From Strigamia acuminata (lineage: Eukaryota; Arthropoda; Chilopoda; Geophilomorpha; Linotaeniidae), in the NCBI GenBank assembly GCA_949358305.1, contig OX442319.1, positions 12,340,001 to 12,400,000 on the forward strand: DNA of 60,000 nucleotides. Direction: 5' to 3'. The position numbers were made by a program, and so were the translations under genes. Every line of letters starts with the position of its first letter. Position 1 is the first letter of the stretch. The notes below the pieces were generated by a model, which saw only the letters and a program-made list of their open reading frames with translations, ran no database searches and was not told where the DNA came from. Shown in pieces: positions 1-8,977 of the stretch.

Positions 1-25
1 TTCGTTATAACGAGGCTCGACTGTA
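1..25. mobile_element. Right end of a Tigger/pogo-type element
   Basis: The first 25 bases read TTCGTTATAACGAGGCTCGA then CTGTA. This is the same terminal sequence as the complete elements at 3101-3678 and 19461-19697. The rest of the element lies left of the window. Confidence 0.6.
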
Positions 26-256
26 TTTAATTTAATCATTTCGCTTAATTTAGATATTGAATTCAGTCGTTTTGGTTAATTTAGACCCGCGTTGAATGGG
101 CATCCAGCATTCTACAGAGCTTTTACGATCTTCATTCATGTGCCTAATAAACAATTTCCAACCTCTATCTATTTTTCAAATCCAAAAAAATTAATTAGGA
201 TTTAGTGTTTGAATTTGGCATCGAGATACTTTCCGCAGTTTAAATGCGAAATAAAC

Positions 257-592
257 CTTTTCAGCAGCCTCAGGATTACCCTGATTCTTATCTGGATGAT
301 ATTTCAATGCTAACTGAAAAACCAGGAAAAAAAATTATTATTATTTTAAATTTTAATCTATTTGTATCATGTTGTAATAATATCATACCTTCCTGTAGGT
401 TTTTTTAACTTCCTCTGCATTTGCACTCTTGGGAAGTCCTAAAGCTACATACAGAGATTCCCCAGAGGTGCTGCAAAGATAGAAAAGTGAGTCATGAGAT
501 ATAGTGCATAACTCATGGACTACAGGCTGCTTTGGCCATTGAGAAATTCTAGTTGGATCAACTCACGAATATTTCCTAGCTGGATTTGCCAT
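257..592 (-). CDS. DNAJC5: Cysteine-string protein (DnaJ family), first three exons, partial
   Basis: Three minus-strand exons are visible: 592-567 (26 nt, starts MANPARKY), 470-389 (82 nt) and 313-257 (57 nt). All have GT/AG borders and compatible phases, giving 55 codons. The product reads STSGESLYVALGL, then a J domain with KKTYRK, LALKYHPDKN and NPEAAEK. STSGESLY and the J-domain spacing are hallmarks of cysteine-string proteins, palmitoylated synaptic-vesicle co-chaperones that stimulate Hsc70 ATPase through the HPD loop (visible here). The third donor (GTTTAT) is weak. The rest of the J domain and the cysteine string must lie left of the window. Family assignment is firm; exact exon borders are inferred. 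Confidence 0.88.
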
Positions 593-1024
593 CTTGTGAA
601 AAACAATTCAAGTCACGGGTGAGATAGTGGAGATGTGTGTTTTTAAATGTATCATGTAGAATGCACAATTCTACCCTGATTCTATGATAATTGATTGAAA
701 CGAAATCAAACGGCAGGCAGATACAAGAATTTTACTAAACGCATGCGCAATTCGTAGGACTCACCAAGGCCAAATAGAGCTGAAAGGTCGCGAAATGTGC
801 GGAGAAACTTTCTAATATTGCCGTCAGATGGTAATGTTGTCGTGAGATACGAGCTCGACCAATTATAAGTGTTGATACATTCTCAACCAATGAGGAAACA
901 GCTTGCTTGGTACCTAATAGTGTACGGAGTCTTATAGGGGACATTAGAGAAGTGTTGTCTGATTTCACGTAAACTGTGATTGGGTGCTAATAAATTCACT
1001 TTATTGTATTATTATTATTAGTTT

Positions 1025-1330
1025 GACACGAGTTTGACAAAGTTAAAATGACACGAGTTTGACAAAGTTAAAATGACACGAGTTTGACAAAGCTAAAATG
1101 ACACGAGTTTGAGAAAGTTAAAATGACACGAGTTTGACAAAGTTAAAATGACACGAGTTTGACAAAGCTAAAATGACACGAGTTTGAGAAAGTTAAAATG
1201 ACACGAGTTTGACAAAGTTAAAATGACACGAGTTTGACAAAGTTAAAATGACACGAGTTTGAGAAAGTTAAAATGACACGAGTTTGAAAAAGTTAAAATG
1301 ACACGAGTTTGACAAAGCTAAAATGACACA
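1025..1330. repeat. 25-bp minisatellite, about 12 units
   Basis: The unit is GACACGAGTTTGACAAAGTT followed by AAAAT, repeated head to tail about 12 times. Units differ at two sites (GACAAAG/GAGAAAG and GTTAAAAT/GCTAAAAT). The variants recur every third unit, giving a 75-bp higher-order period over units 2-10. No coding capacity is evident. Confidence 0.95.
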
Positions 1331-1410
1331 TCAGTTTTAAAATGATACGGAGTATAATATTACAATTGCTTGTTCTGTATTTGCTTGTAAAGGTTAAAAG
1401 ATTTAAGTAA

Positions 1411-3087
1411 ATGCTAGGTTCCCACTTGACTGAAACAGAGCAGAAAATTCAGTTTTCTGCCCAGTAAATTTTCTGGTATGACGTCACTTCCTCTTATTTG
1501 GGCAGAAAATAGGGAGCAGAAAAAATAGACTCTATTCCTATTTTTTCTGCTGCAGAAAACCCCACAAGCCAATCAGATGATTTTCTGCCCAGTGACGTCA
1601 TATTGACCTCTGGCCAAGACAAAAGAATTTTAAACAAAATGGCTCCCGATGTAATTTAATTGTTGCCAGAAATGGTAGTACTTTTTTAAAATTGCATACG
1701 ATTTTCGAAGAGGATTTGAACACTTTTAAGCCACTTTTGATTACCGCATTTGATCGCTGAAATGCGGCCAAAAAATGCTTAGTTTCCTTTCGAAACTAAG
1801 CAGTTTCTGGCCGAATTTGTTGGATCGAATGAACGTCCGAACGAACGGGCGGGCGGACAGACGAGTATTTGGCCGTTCGGCGTTTTGCCTTGTGTCAGTT
1901 TGCGTCGATGGGGAAAATATCTTTTACTCAAAATTGTCAAAATTGTGTACGTTTCGTTTATTACGAATGAAAATAGCACATAAAACTACAAATAAAGCAG
2001 TGTATGCATTGTTGGCATCCATTTGTAAATAAATTATGGGATATTTTCTGCTATACTTTTCTGCCCACTTTTCTGCCAGATGGGAACCAACAGCAGAAAA
2101 GATTGTCACATATTAATTTTAGATGTAATAATTAATTAGACTTGAATTCGCGCAAAAGTTAATTTGGCGCAAATAAGTGGGCTAGTTCGTAAATTTACTC
2201 GTAAATGCCGCCGTCAAGTGAGGACATCAGGCGGTAAATAAATCTTAGCTCGCTGGTGACTTACACTATTTATATTTGACGGGTTTCTCTGCTTATAATT
2301 GAATATAAAAAGCAATAAGAATGACTCAGATTCAGACTGTAACAAGGGTGAAGAATGAACACTGAGCATGGTTAAAATGTAGGGAAACAAACATAATACA
2401 GCCAGTTTTGGATGGAATGCGCTTGTTTAAGGCGCAAGAGATAAGAAAAGATTCATTCAGTTAAGAAATCCACTTAGAAACTAAGGAAAAATGACAAACT
2501 AACTAGGCATCTAGGAAACCAAGCCAGAAAGTCAGAGTTGGTTGGGATTGACATTCTCATTCCACTGTGCACAAGCAGAAAGCTTAGTGCACAGTTTGAA
2601 TGGAAGTGCTGTTTTAGTGGTCAGAAAGGCTAAATGTAACCTCTGATCATGTGATCAGAGGGACCAAACTATTGTGTGAATATTAATTCTAAGAGGAGGG
2701 GGAAAGATGAATGAGTCAGTCAACAATAAGATGCGCAAGAAACAATCCGCGCATATATCATCAAGGATGACTTGCAGAAAATAATAGAAATAAAATAGAA
2801 TGAAAATAAAATAAGAAGTTGGAATAGTTGAAAAGTTAGAGAAAAAGGGGTGAGGTGGAAACAAAGATGAATCATAGAACAATGTAATGCGCATTGAACT
2901 CCTTTGGCATACATTACACAGTAGAAAGAAATAAGATAAACAAATGAGAAAAAAGATGAAATAAAAGGTAAGAAATGAGATAATTTAGGAAAAAATAAAT
3001 GGGATGAAAACCTTGCCCGTGACAAGATTAATTTTTTGCCCTGAAAATTTTCTGCTGGCAGAATCCAGTCAAGTGGGAACCTAGCAT
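1411..3087. mobile_element. Candidate non-autonomous DNA transposon with terminal inverted repeats
   Basis: The left end ATGCTAGGTTCCCACTTGAC (1411) is matched in inverted orientation at the right end (GTCAAGTGGGAACCTAGCAT, ending 3087). Subterminal copies of TTTTCTGCCC and its complement lie near both ends and again at about 2040-2100. No transposase is recognisable in the 1.68 kb. A plus-strand frame at 1775-2032 is open but matches no family I know. I cannot define a target-site duplication, so the superfamily is unassigned. Confidence 0.6.
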
Positions 3088-3100
3088 AAACATCTTTATA

Positions 3101-3678
3101 CAGTCGAAACTCTTTATAATGAATCGCAAGGGACCGGAAGAATCGATTCGTTATAACGAGAATTCGTTAAAACGAATTAGGTGAAAAAATTAAATTGTAT
3201 CATAAAAAACATTATTTATTCATAAACATGGTATTTCATGGTAGTTTCATGTTAATTTTGTCCCGATTCTTTAAAATTGTTGAAATTTGCTGCTGAAATT
3301 GTAGAACGGGACAAATTAAACTCAATAGCTACAATGGATGGCTTCTTGCCATTGTCAATGGCATTAATAATGTTCAACTTGTCTTGAATTGAAATTGCCT
3401 TTCGTTTGGCAGCCATTTTCATTTTTCTTTGTTTTCTAAATGTAGGCATCAGATGTGATCAGTTTTGAAAATTCGTTATAACGAGATCTTATGGGTATTA
3501 CAGTGTACCTGAAAACTTGTTCGTTATAACGAATAATTCGTTATATCGAAATTCGTTATAACGAAAAGTCGAAAATATTTAACATGGTGTTCTATGGCTG
3601 GCCAACCAAGTCATTTTAAACAATTCGTTATATCGATAATTCGTTATAACGCGATTCGTTATAAAGAGTTTTGACTGT
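3101..3678 (-). mobile_element. Tigger/pogo-like (TcMar) element, internally deleted
   Basis: Terminal inverted repeats begin CAGTCGAAACTCTTTATAAT and end ATAAAGAGTTTTGACTG, flanked by TA on both sides, the target duplication of Tc1/mariner/pogo elements. Inside, many degenerate copies of TTCGTTATAACGA occur. Only the DNA-binding part of the transposase remains (3252-3449). At 578 bp this is a deletion derivative. Confidence 0.85.
3252..3449 (-). pseudogene. CENP-B/Tigger-type helix-turn-helix transposase N-terminus, remnant
   Basis: The 65-residue frame contains KRKAISIQDKLNIINAIDNG and then KKPSIVAIEFNLSRSTIS. This is the helix-turn-helix of pogo/Tigger transposases and CENP-B, which binds the element's terminal repeats. 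The frame then stops, and the second HTH and the DDE catalytic domain are absent. The surviving HTH frame is intact, so a short DNA-binding peptide could in principle be made, but no independent promoter is evident. It is most simply a fossil of the transposase. Confidence 0.75.
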
Positions 3679-3722
3679 AATGTGTTAGTAATAGTAGAAA
3701 GCATTTTCCGATTATAATTCTG

Positions 3723-4061
3723 TTAAATGAAATTATTTATGACAGAAAATGTTGAGAGGCCGGTCAGAATACCAATTACAGAACCAATATTGAAAACAAT
3801 TTTGTGAGCAATACTGTTCTCTCTTCCGCAATCACTTCTCTAACATTTTCCAGAATCTTGTATAAAGCACGTGAACTTCCAACTCTTGAGATGTCCTCTA
3901 CCACTGCTGGATGGAATATGGTTTCTATGCAGCGTGATTTGCACCTACAGTCTCTCTGAGGGTTTGTCTTCATTTGAGTTTCCAAATATTTTTTTTGCAT
4001 TGCTTTAGCTTCTTCTAATTTAGTGCAAAGCGATGACTTGCTATTCTCCATAAATGGTAAT
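3723..4061 (-). CDS. C-terminal part of a DEG/ENaC channel domain, frame interrupted
   Basis: A minus-strand exon candidate opens after the acceptor ATTCATAG (upper border 4061). It contains the C-x-C-x3-C motif CRCKSRC, typical of the cysteine-rich region before the second membrane helix of DEG/ENaC channels. The frame stops at 3776, but the next frame carries IVFNIGSVIGILTGLSTFSV. This matches the family's pore/TM2 segment (IGG-x-[LIM]-G-x-[FYL]-x-G), so a frameshift or an unresolved very short intron separates them. The usual IGG is IGS here. It sits 2.3 kb downstream of the N-terminal half of a channel domain (6323-6900) and is its likely C-terminal part, or a decayed paralogue. Confidence 0.55.
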
Positions 4062-4379
4062 CTATGAATTGTTGAAATTAGAATACATGCATATACTAAG
4101 AAAAAAGTAAATTTCTAAACTTTTCCAAGTTGGAAATTTATATAGAAAATTTAAATTTGAATTTAAATAAAAAAAATAGTTTTAGCTAAGTGTATTTAAA
4201 ATTTAAAAAATAGAGGGTAGTATTTTTTTGATATTGGAAATATATTAGAAATATATTTCGAAATTTCAAAATTTCTCAATTGAAAATGTTTGTTAACTTT
4301 TTGTAAAAAAAATCCTACGTGAACCCCATGTTCAAAGCCCAATGGAAACTAAGTACTGAAACATTTTGCCAATTTAGCT

Positions 4380-4460
4380 GAAGCTGTTGGAATTATTCAA
4401 ACATCCTGCGCATTATATCGTAACGTCCGTCGTACATTTCGAATTAAGTGTATAAGCGTT
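4380..4460 (+). pseudogene. Fragment related to the DEG/ENaC exon near 8.8 kb, opposite strand
   Basis: The plus-strand stretch containing GTTGGAATTATTCAAACATC and GCGCAT..ATCGTAAC matches the minus-strand sequence at about 8765-8830 almost base for base over roughly 50 bp, then diverges. It is a small dispersed duplicate of channel-gene sequence with no open frame of its own. Confidence 0.6.
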
Positions 4461-4555
4461 CATAGAACGTTCAGTGGATATTTGGTATATAAACCCCCCA
4501 AGACGTCACTGACTACAATCCTAAAAAAAACGGAATGGCTATATCCTATACGGAG

Positions 4556-4731
4556 TACCATATTTATTCAAATGAGAGCCACGGCTCATATTCGAAGAAA
4601 ATCGAATGTCTAATATCCAATCCAATATTTTTCCTGTTTGTATTTACCGTATTTTTGCGATAATACAATATTTTTACTGCCTCAGCCACGGCTCTTATTC
4701 GAGGGTGGTTCTTAATCAAATAAATACAGTA
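4556..4731. mobile_element. MITE of the TACCGTATTTATTCGA family (degenerate copy)
   Basis: The left end TACCATATTTATTCAAATGA and the inverted right end (..TCAAATAAATACAGTA) resemble the ends of the better-preserved element at 19832-20049. The internal motif GCCACGGCTC appears in both arms. It is non-coding. Confidence 0.5.
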
Positions 4732-5738
4732 TTCATTCTACCATATTCCCACTACAAATAAATGCTGTTAAGTCAAGGCTATTTTTAGCATTGCAACACA
4801 ATAGAGCAGAATCGTTAAAAAGAGATGTAGAATATTCCTATAGTGTCCCAATCTACTTGCTTTACGAATACGTGCAATACAAACTAGTTCTGGCATCTAA
4901 TTATAGCAATACACATCAGTTTTAAATCTTATTGCTCTTAGCATTTTCTCTGAATTAAAGTTTGCAGTTGGTGCCATTCATTCAGTAAACTAAATGCTCT
5001 AGAATAACGTGTTAATGTAAATGCTGACCTGCATGAAATATTCAGTCGGGATGCATAACAGTCCTGTTCACATTCTGATACTTGCTCGTTGTCACCACAC
5101 GAGCTTTTCGGGGTTTCAACTCGAACAATCTAGAATGAACAAATCTGTTCTAAGCACACTGCACAGTTTTTCTGATTCAATTATAAGTTTACCGTTTGAC
5201 GGGAAAGATGAATTTTAACAAAATGTCCACCGTGTATGTAAAAAATGTGTTTAGGATGAAAATATTGATTTTGTGGCAGAATAAAGTGCTACAATGCATC
5301 AGAAGTTAAAATAATTCGTTTAATTCAAATGTTCAAAATTTCTCACTGGCTGAAGTTTGTTGATTTTCCACATTTTATAAAAGTCTATCCTGTTTCTATG
5401 CGGAATAAACTGTGCTTCTTCTAGAAGATTTAGAAGCAGAAAGAAAAAATTATTCCATATTACGTGTTTATGATGGGAAAAAGTGGAATTGTTACGGGTA
5501 GCAACTCTTATTAAATTTGGAATAATTAAGTGTAACTTTGGAAAGTCGATGGATCGAAACTGATTTAGATTGGATGGTATACAAAAGCACAAGTACGCAA
5601 TGGATTACATTGTAATATTATTCCCCTCCCTTTAAATCAATAGTTGCTTCAACCCATTTATATTGTGAGTCAACAAAGTAACCCTGGCGATCAAATATGG
5701 CGCCAGCACAATATCCCACTGCATCCGTGATTGATTAA

Positions 5739-6290
5739 TTAAGATCAAGCATGGTAAGCACACATTGCCAACACGTGCAAAACTTTTGCTTGAGTACTGT
5801 AGAATCACTGTAGCCAAGGAAAGTTTTTTTGGTCCACGAAAGTATATTATATTAATTCGTGTTTTGGTGTTATGACTTCAAACAAAAGGCGTTCATACAT
5901 TAAAAAAAACATGCTATTGTTTTACAGTGCTGGTGTAACAATTTGGGTGACGTGCTAACTTGTATCGAACTTTACTTGCAGCCGGGTGAAAAAAGTGTAG
6001 TAAAAAAGCAGCCGGGTAGAAAAATGGATACGTGTCCATGTCATGCTTGGTTCATGCTGCAATTAAGCAATATTTAAATGTTCAGAGGTTCCTCAATCAA
6101 GATACATTTGCAGCGTGGTCGGCACGCATTGCCAACATGTGCGTTAACTGGTTTTGATGTTGTGACAATATCAAACCCATCATTATGAAAATATGAAATG
6201 TATCCGCTAGTCTTTTACAGGGCTGGTGCATTTTGGGTGGATTCTTAGGGCAACGTGTGTTAGAACTTTAGGTGGCTAAACAAGTTCAAA
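5739..6290. repeat. Old tandem duplication, two diverged copies
   Basis: Copy A (about 5739-5985) and copy B (about 6090-6290) share three ordered blocks: ACATTGCCAACACGTGC versus GCATTGCCAACATGTGC; GTTTTGGTGTTATGAC versus GTTTTGATGTTGTGAC; and TTTTACAG[TG]GCTGGTG followed by TTTGGGTG and GAACTTTA. The remaining sequence of 4732-6320 holds only unassigned short frames, for example minus 5320-5592, for which I have no family. Confidence 0.55.
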
Positions 6291-6322
6291 GATGGCATAG
6301 AATAATGTCAAATTTTTGCTAC

Positions 6323-7254
6323 TTTTCTTGAAAACACTGCATAGTCCAAACATTGTTGACAGAGTAGATAGAGTAACAGCATCTAGTTCGTGAGTCTGTA
6401 AAAAAAATAAAAGTATGCAAACAAATTCACCTTCTTTGAATATTCATTTGCTTACATTCCACTGAAATTTCCGGATACCGTCGTCATAGTATTTGAAATT
6501 GGATGAAGCGTTCCACAATTGCAATGGCTCGTTAGCGAATTCTGATGATTGATGCAGCAAATCGATGAGTTGGTAATCTTCGCTATTAGCATTCATTTTT
6601 TTTGCCAAATCTATTTTAGCATCGAATATTTTCTTATTGTCTTCACATTCAATAATTTGTGGAAAATCTATGATTTCGTCCCTTTCGAGGCGAACAGTTT
6701 GATAGACTGGATATTTCAGAAACTCGTCCATCAAATCGTACATGTAATAAACTGAAAGAGAGAGCAGGAATAATATTACGATGGTTTTCATTTTTAATAG
6801 TTTTTTGACAAATGATTGTTTTTGCGTTTTCTGTTTCTTTTCGAGCATCGCTTGTATTCTCTTTTTCAACTGGCAATTTTTTTTAGTTGTTTTGTAGGAC
6901 TTGACGAACGGTGTTTTGCAGCAGTGGACAAATATTTCGACGAGTGTTAAGCATGACATGCCGAAATAGAGACCGATGGTTCCTCCAATATCACACAACA
7001 AATCGATGATATCGTAAGAGTGACGTTCTTGCAATGTTCGAACATAATTATTCACAGCATATACTTGTAGAACATCTTCTTTGTATTTTTCTGTATTGAA
7101 TGAAGTACTTTGATGTGTTACATCGCATAAATCGAGACATTTGCACTTCTGATTGACGTTTACCGCCTCAAATAGTACTCTTAAATTGATGAACTGCCTT
7201 ATAATTTCAGTTTGGCTGAATTTTTGTAGATTTTGTAGTTCATAATATAAATCA
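6323..7254 (-). CDS. DEG/ENaC locus: exon joining the C-terminus of one channel to the N-terminus of another
   Basis: The exon 7254-6456 (acceptor TTGTTTCAG, donor GTAAGC) has one uninterrupted frame of about 266 codons. Its first half carries CKCLDLC (the C-x-C-x3-C motif) and LLCDIGGTIGLYFGMSCLTL, the DEG/ENaC pore/TM2 signature. After a basic linker of about 55 residues, the second half carries a membrane helix (MKTIVILFLLSLSVYYMYDL) followed by FLKYPV and DFPQI, the classic TM1/post-TM1 signature of the same family. The next exon (6395 to about 6323, acceptor TTTTTACAG) adds MFGLCSVF, matching the family's GxCYTFN region. DEG/ENaC subunits normally have two helices and about 500-700 residues and assemble as trimeric sodium channels. 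This exon therefore implies a tandem two-domain polypeptide, or two genes fused by read-through. The 3' border of the last exon is uncertain. Confidence 0.8.
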
Positions 7255-7354
7255 CTGAAACAACATGAACACAGTGATTTAACTTGAAGACAAATGAAAG
7301 CCCCTAAACCTTTATCCCAACAATTTAACAAGCTACACAACTCAGTATGTATAC

Positions 7355-7480
7355 AGTACAGCTCCTTGCCAAAATGGAATATTGGTTAAACTATGTGCAT
7401 AACTGTTTTTTACTACAACTTCTTAAAGGTAACAAAATAAATAAATGATGGTTTTTAGGATACGACTCTACCATTACTTA
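7355..7480 (+). repeat. Inverted copy of DEG/ENaC exon-intron sequence
   Basis: The plus-strand sequence from CTCCTTGCCAAAATGGAAT through GGTAACAAAATAAATAAATG to TTTTTAGGATACGACTCTAC matches the complement of about 8965-8845, including the acceptor and exon start. Past the MITE at 7481-8237 the similarity resumes at 8238 (TTAGCTGTGGTTTGGTTAAA). The copy therefore predates the MITE insertion. Confidence 0.7.
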
Positions 7481-7802
7481 CAAGGAGAGGGCAGGAGTGT
7501 GTCCCTCACAATTATTTAATTTTTGTCAAAATAAAGTATTGTTATTATCTAAACAGTCAATACTTTCATTATTTAAATGCAACGCTCTTTCACATTGTTA
7601 CAGTCAAAACACACAGGATTCTTTACTGTGTGTAGAATCATCCTTTTTTTACTTTTTTGAGTAAAAAGGTCAAGTGTAGCACTACACTTGGTGATTAGCC
7701 TGTTCAAACCTTACTCTGGAACCCAGGTAATTTGATATCTCATGACATATGACATCACAGCTTTGTTCACCAACATGACTGACTGCATGAAGGCAAGAAT
7801 AG

Positions 7803-7876
7803 TGTGTAGTGATGGTCCAGTGGTTAAGGCAATGGACCAGGAATCTTTCCATGCAGGTTCAAATCTTGTTGTCTCT
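7803..7876 (+). other. tRNA-Ser-like segment (SINE head) inside the MITE
   Basis: Box A is TGGTCCAGTGG (7813-7823) and box B is GGTTCAAATCT (7856-7866), at tRNA-like spacing. The intervening TTAAGGCAATGGAC recalls tRNA-Ser D-arm and anticodon-stem sequence. Acceptor and anticodon stems do not pair well, so it is a tRNA-derived pol III promoter relic, probably a SINE head, not a working tRNA. Confidence 0.6.
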
Positions 7877-7877
7877 G

Positions 7878-8049
7878 AAAATTTTTACTTTTATTTTTTA
7901 TTTATTTTTAGCAGTAAAGTTAATGTTTGTTATTTTATATTTGTTAAAAAATTAAAATTAATTAAATTAAATTTTTTTAAAAACAAATATAAAATAACAA
8001 ACATTAACTTTACTGCTAAAAATAAATAAAAAATAAAAGTAAAAATTTT
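7878..8049. repeat. Perfect 68-bp inverted repeat with 36-nt spacer
   Basis: Arm 7878-7945 is exactly complementary to arm 7982-8049 as far as I can check by eye. Both arms contain TTTTTAGCAGTAAAGTTAAT or its complement. The hairpin is off-centre within the surrounding long-TIR element, so it is a separate palindrome nested inside it. Confidence 0.88.
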
Positions 8050-8455
8050 ATATTTGTTAAAAAAGGATGATTCTACACACAGTAAAGAATCCTGTGTGTT
8101 TTGACTGTTTGTAACAATGTGAAACTGAAAGAGCGTTGCATTTAAATAATGAAAGTATTGACTGTTTAGATAATAACAATACTTTATTTTGACAAAAATT
8201 AAACAATTGTGAGGGACACACTCCTGCCCTCTCCTTGTTAGCTGTGGTTTGGTTAAAATTGAACTGAAAAATATTGATTCAATTTACCAATGTAACATTG
8301 CGGAATAGTGAGATAAAAAACATTTATTTCTTGAAACTATAACAAAATCCAAACTGTAATTAATGCAACACGATGATCCACATCAACTAAAAGTTATAAT
8401 TTCAACTAATAAATGTTTTATATACTACTTTAACTCATTGCTCCATTGTCACAAA

Positions 8456-8646
8456 CAGGGGCGGATCTAGCTTTTCGGGGGCCCGGGGCTTGAGGTTTTT
8501 TCGAGGCCCATTTATTGGAATTTTTAATAGCGACCTTTCATCTTTTTTTTTTTATTTTTTAGCGACCTTTTTTTTTTTTTTTTTTTCTTTCGGGGGCCCG
8601 GGGCTCAAGCCCCATTAGCCCCTATGTACCGGTAGATCCGCCCCTG
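8456..8646. mobile_element. hAT-type MITE with 8-bp target duplication
   Basis: It begins CAGGGGCGGATCTAG and ends TAGATCCGCCCCTG, flanked on both sides by GTCACAAA (8448-8455 and 8647-8654), the 8-bp duplication expected of hAT elements. The internal repeat CGGGGGCCCGGGGCT appears twice. It sits at the end of the DEG/ENaC-like frame ending near 8650 and alters its 3' end. Confidence 0.9.
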
Positions 8647-8858
8647 GTCACAAACAATTGCATATTCTCGTTTTTTGTCATTTTGTAAATCCAGATTACT
8701 CAAAATTGAATCATAATCATACTCAAAATACACTGAACGTTCTAGGAACGTTTCAACCAGAGTCGTAACTAGGGTTTGATGGATGTTACGATGCGATGCG
8801 CGGGGATGTTTGAATAATTCCAACAAAATTTGTAGCCAAATAATGGTAGAATTATATC
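8647..8858 (-). pseudogene. DEG/ENaC-like exon of uncertain frame, truncated by a MITE
   Basis: An acceptor (CTTTTAG) lies at 8859. In one frame the sequence gives FLERSVYFEYDYDSIL and KKREYAIVCD, resembling the stretch just before TM2 in this family (compare VYAVNNYVRTL...LLCDIGG in the exon at 7254). The phase expected from the preceding exon instead gives DIILPLFG and stops within about 30 codons. The hAT MITE sits exactly after ..IVCD. Without it the frame would end NGAMS and stop. I regard this as a decayed or alternative C-terminal exon. Confidence 0.4.
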
Positions 8859-8977
8859 CTAAAAGTATTGTTTATTCATTTATTTTGTTACGTTTAGAAA
8901 ATTGTATTAAAAGAGGTGATGAACTTAGTTTTGACCATTATTCCATTTTTTTGGCAAGGAGTTGTAAAGTACAAAAC

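Larger units (their letters stand above)
7481..8237. mobile_element. Harbinger-like non-autonomous element with about 170-bp inverted repeats
   Basis: The ends CAAGGAGAGGGCAGGAGTGT and the exact complement at 8218-8237 continue as inverted repeats of about 170 bp (7481-7650 and 8059-8237) with small indels. TTA flanks both sides (7478-7480 and 8238-8240), fitting the 3-bp TWA target duplication of PIF/Harbinger elements. There is no transposase. The interior holds a tRNA-like segment and a 68-bp palindrome. Superfamily assignment rests on the 3-bp duplication only. Confidence 0.78.

Noticed and set aside
1775-2032. 85-codon frame inside the 1.7-kb inverted-repeat element as a transposase
   Set aside because: Too short, no DDE or HTH motif, and opposing frames of similar length overlap it.
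5320-5592. Minus-strand 90-codon frame as an extracellular exon of the second channel domain
   Set aside because: No cysteine motif or recognisable DEG/ENaC signature, and no clear splice borders.
7803-7876. Functional tRNA-Ser gene
   Set aside because: Boxes A and B are present, but the acceptor and anticodon stems do not pair and it lies inside a MITE. It is better read as a SINE-type relic.
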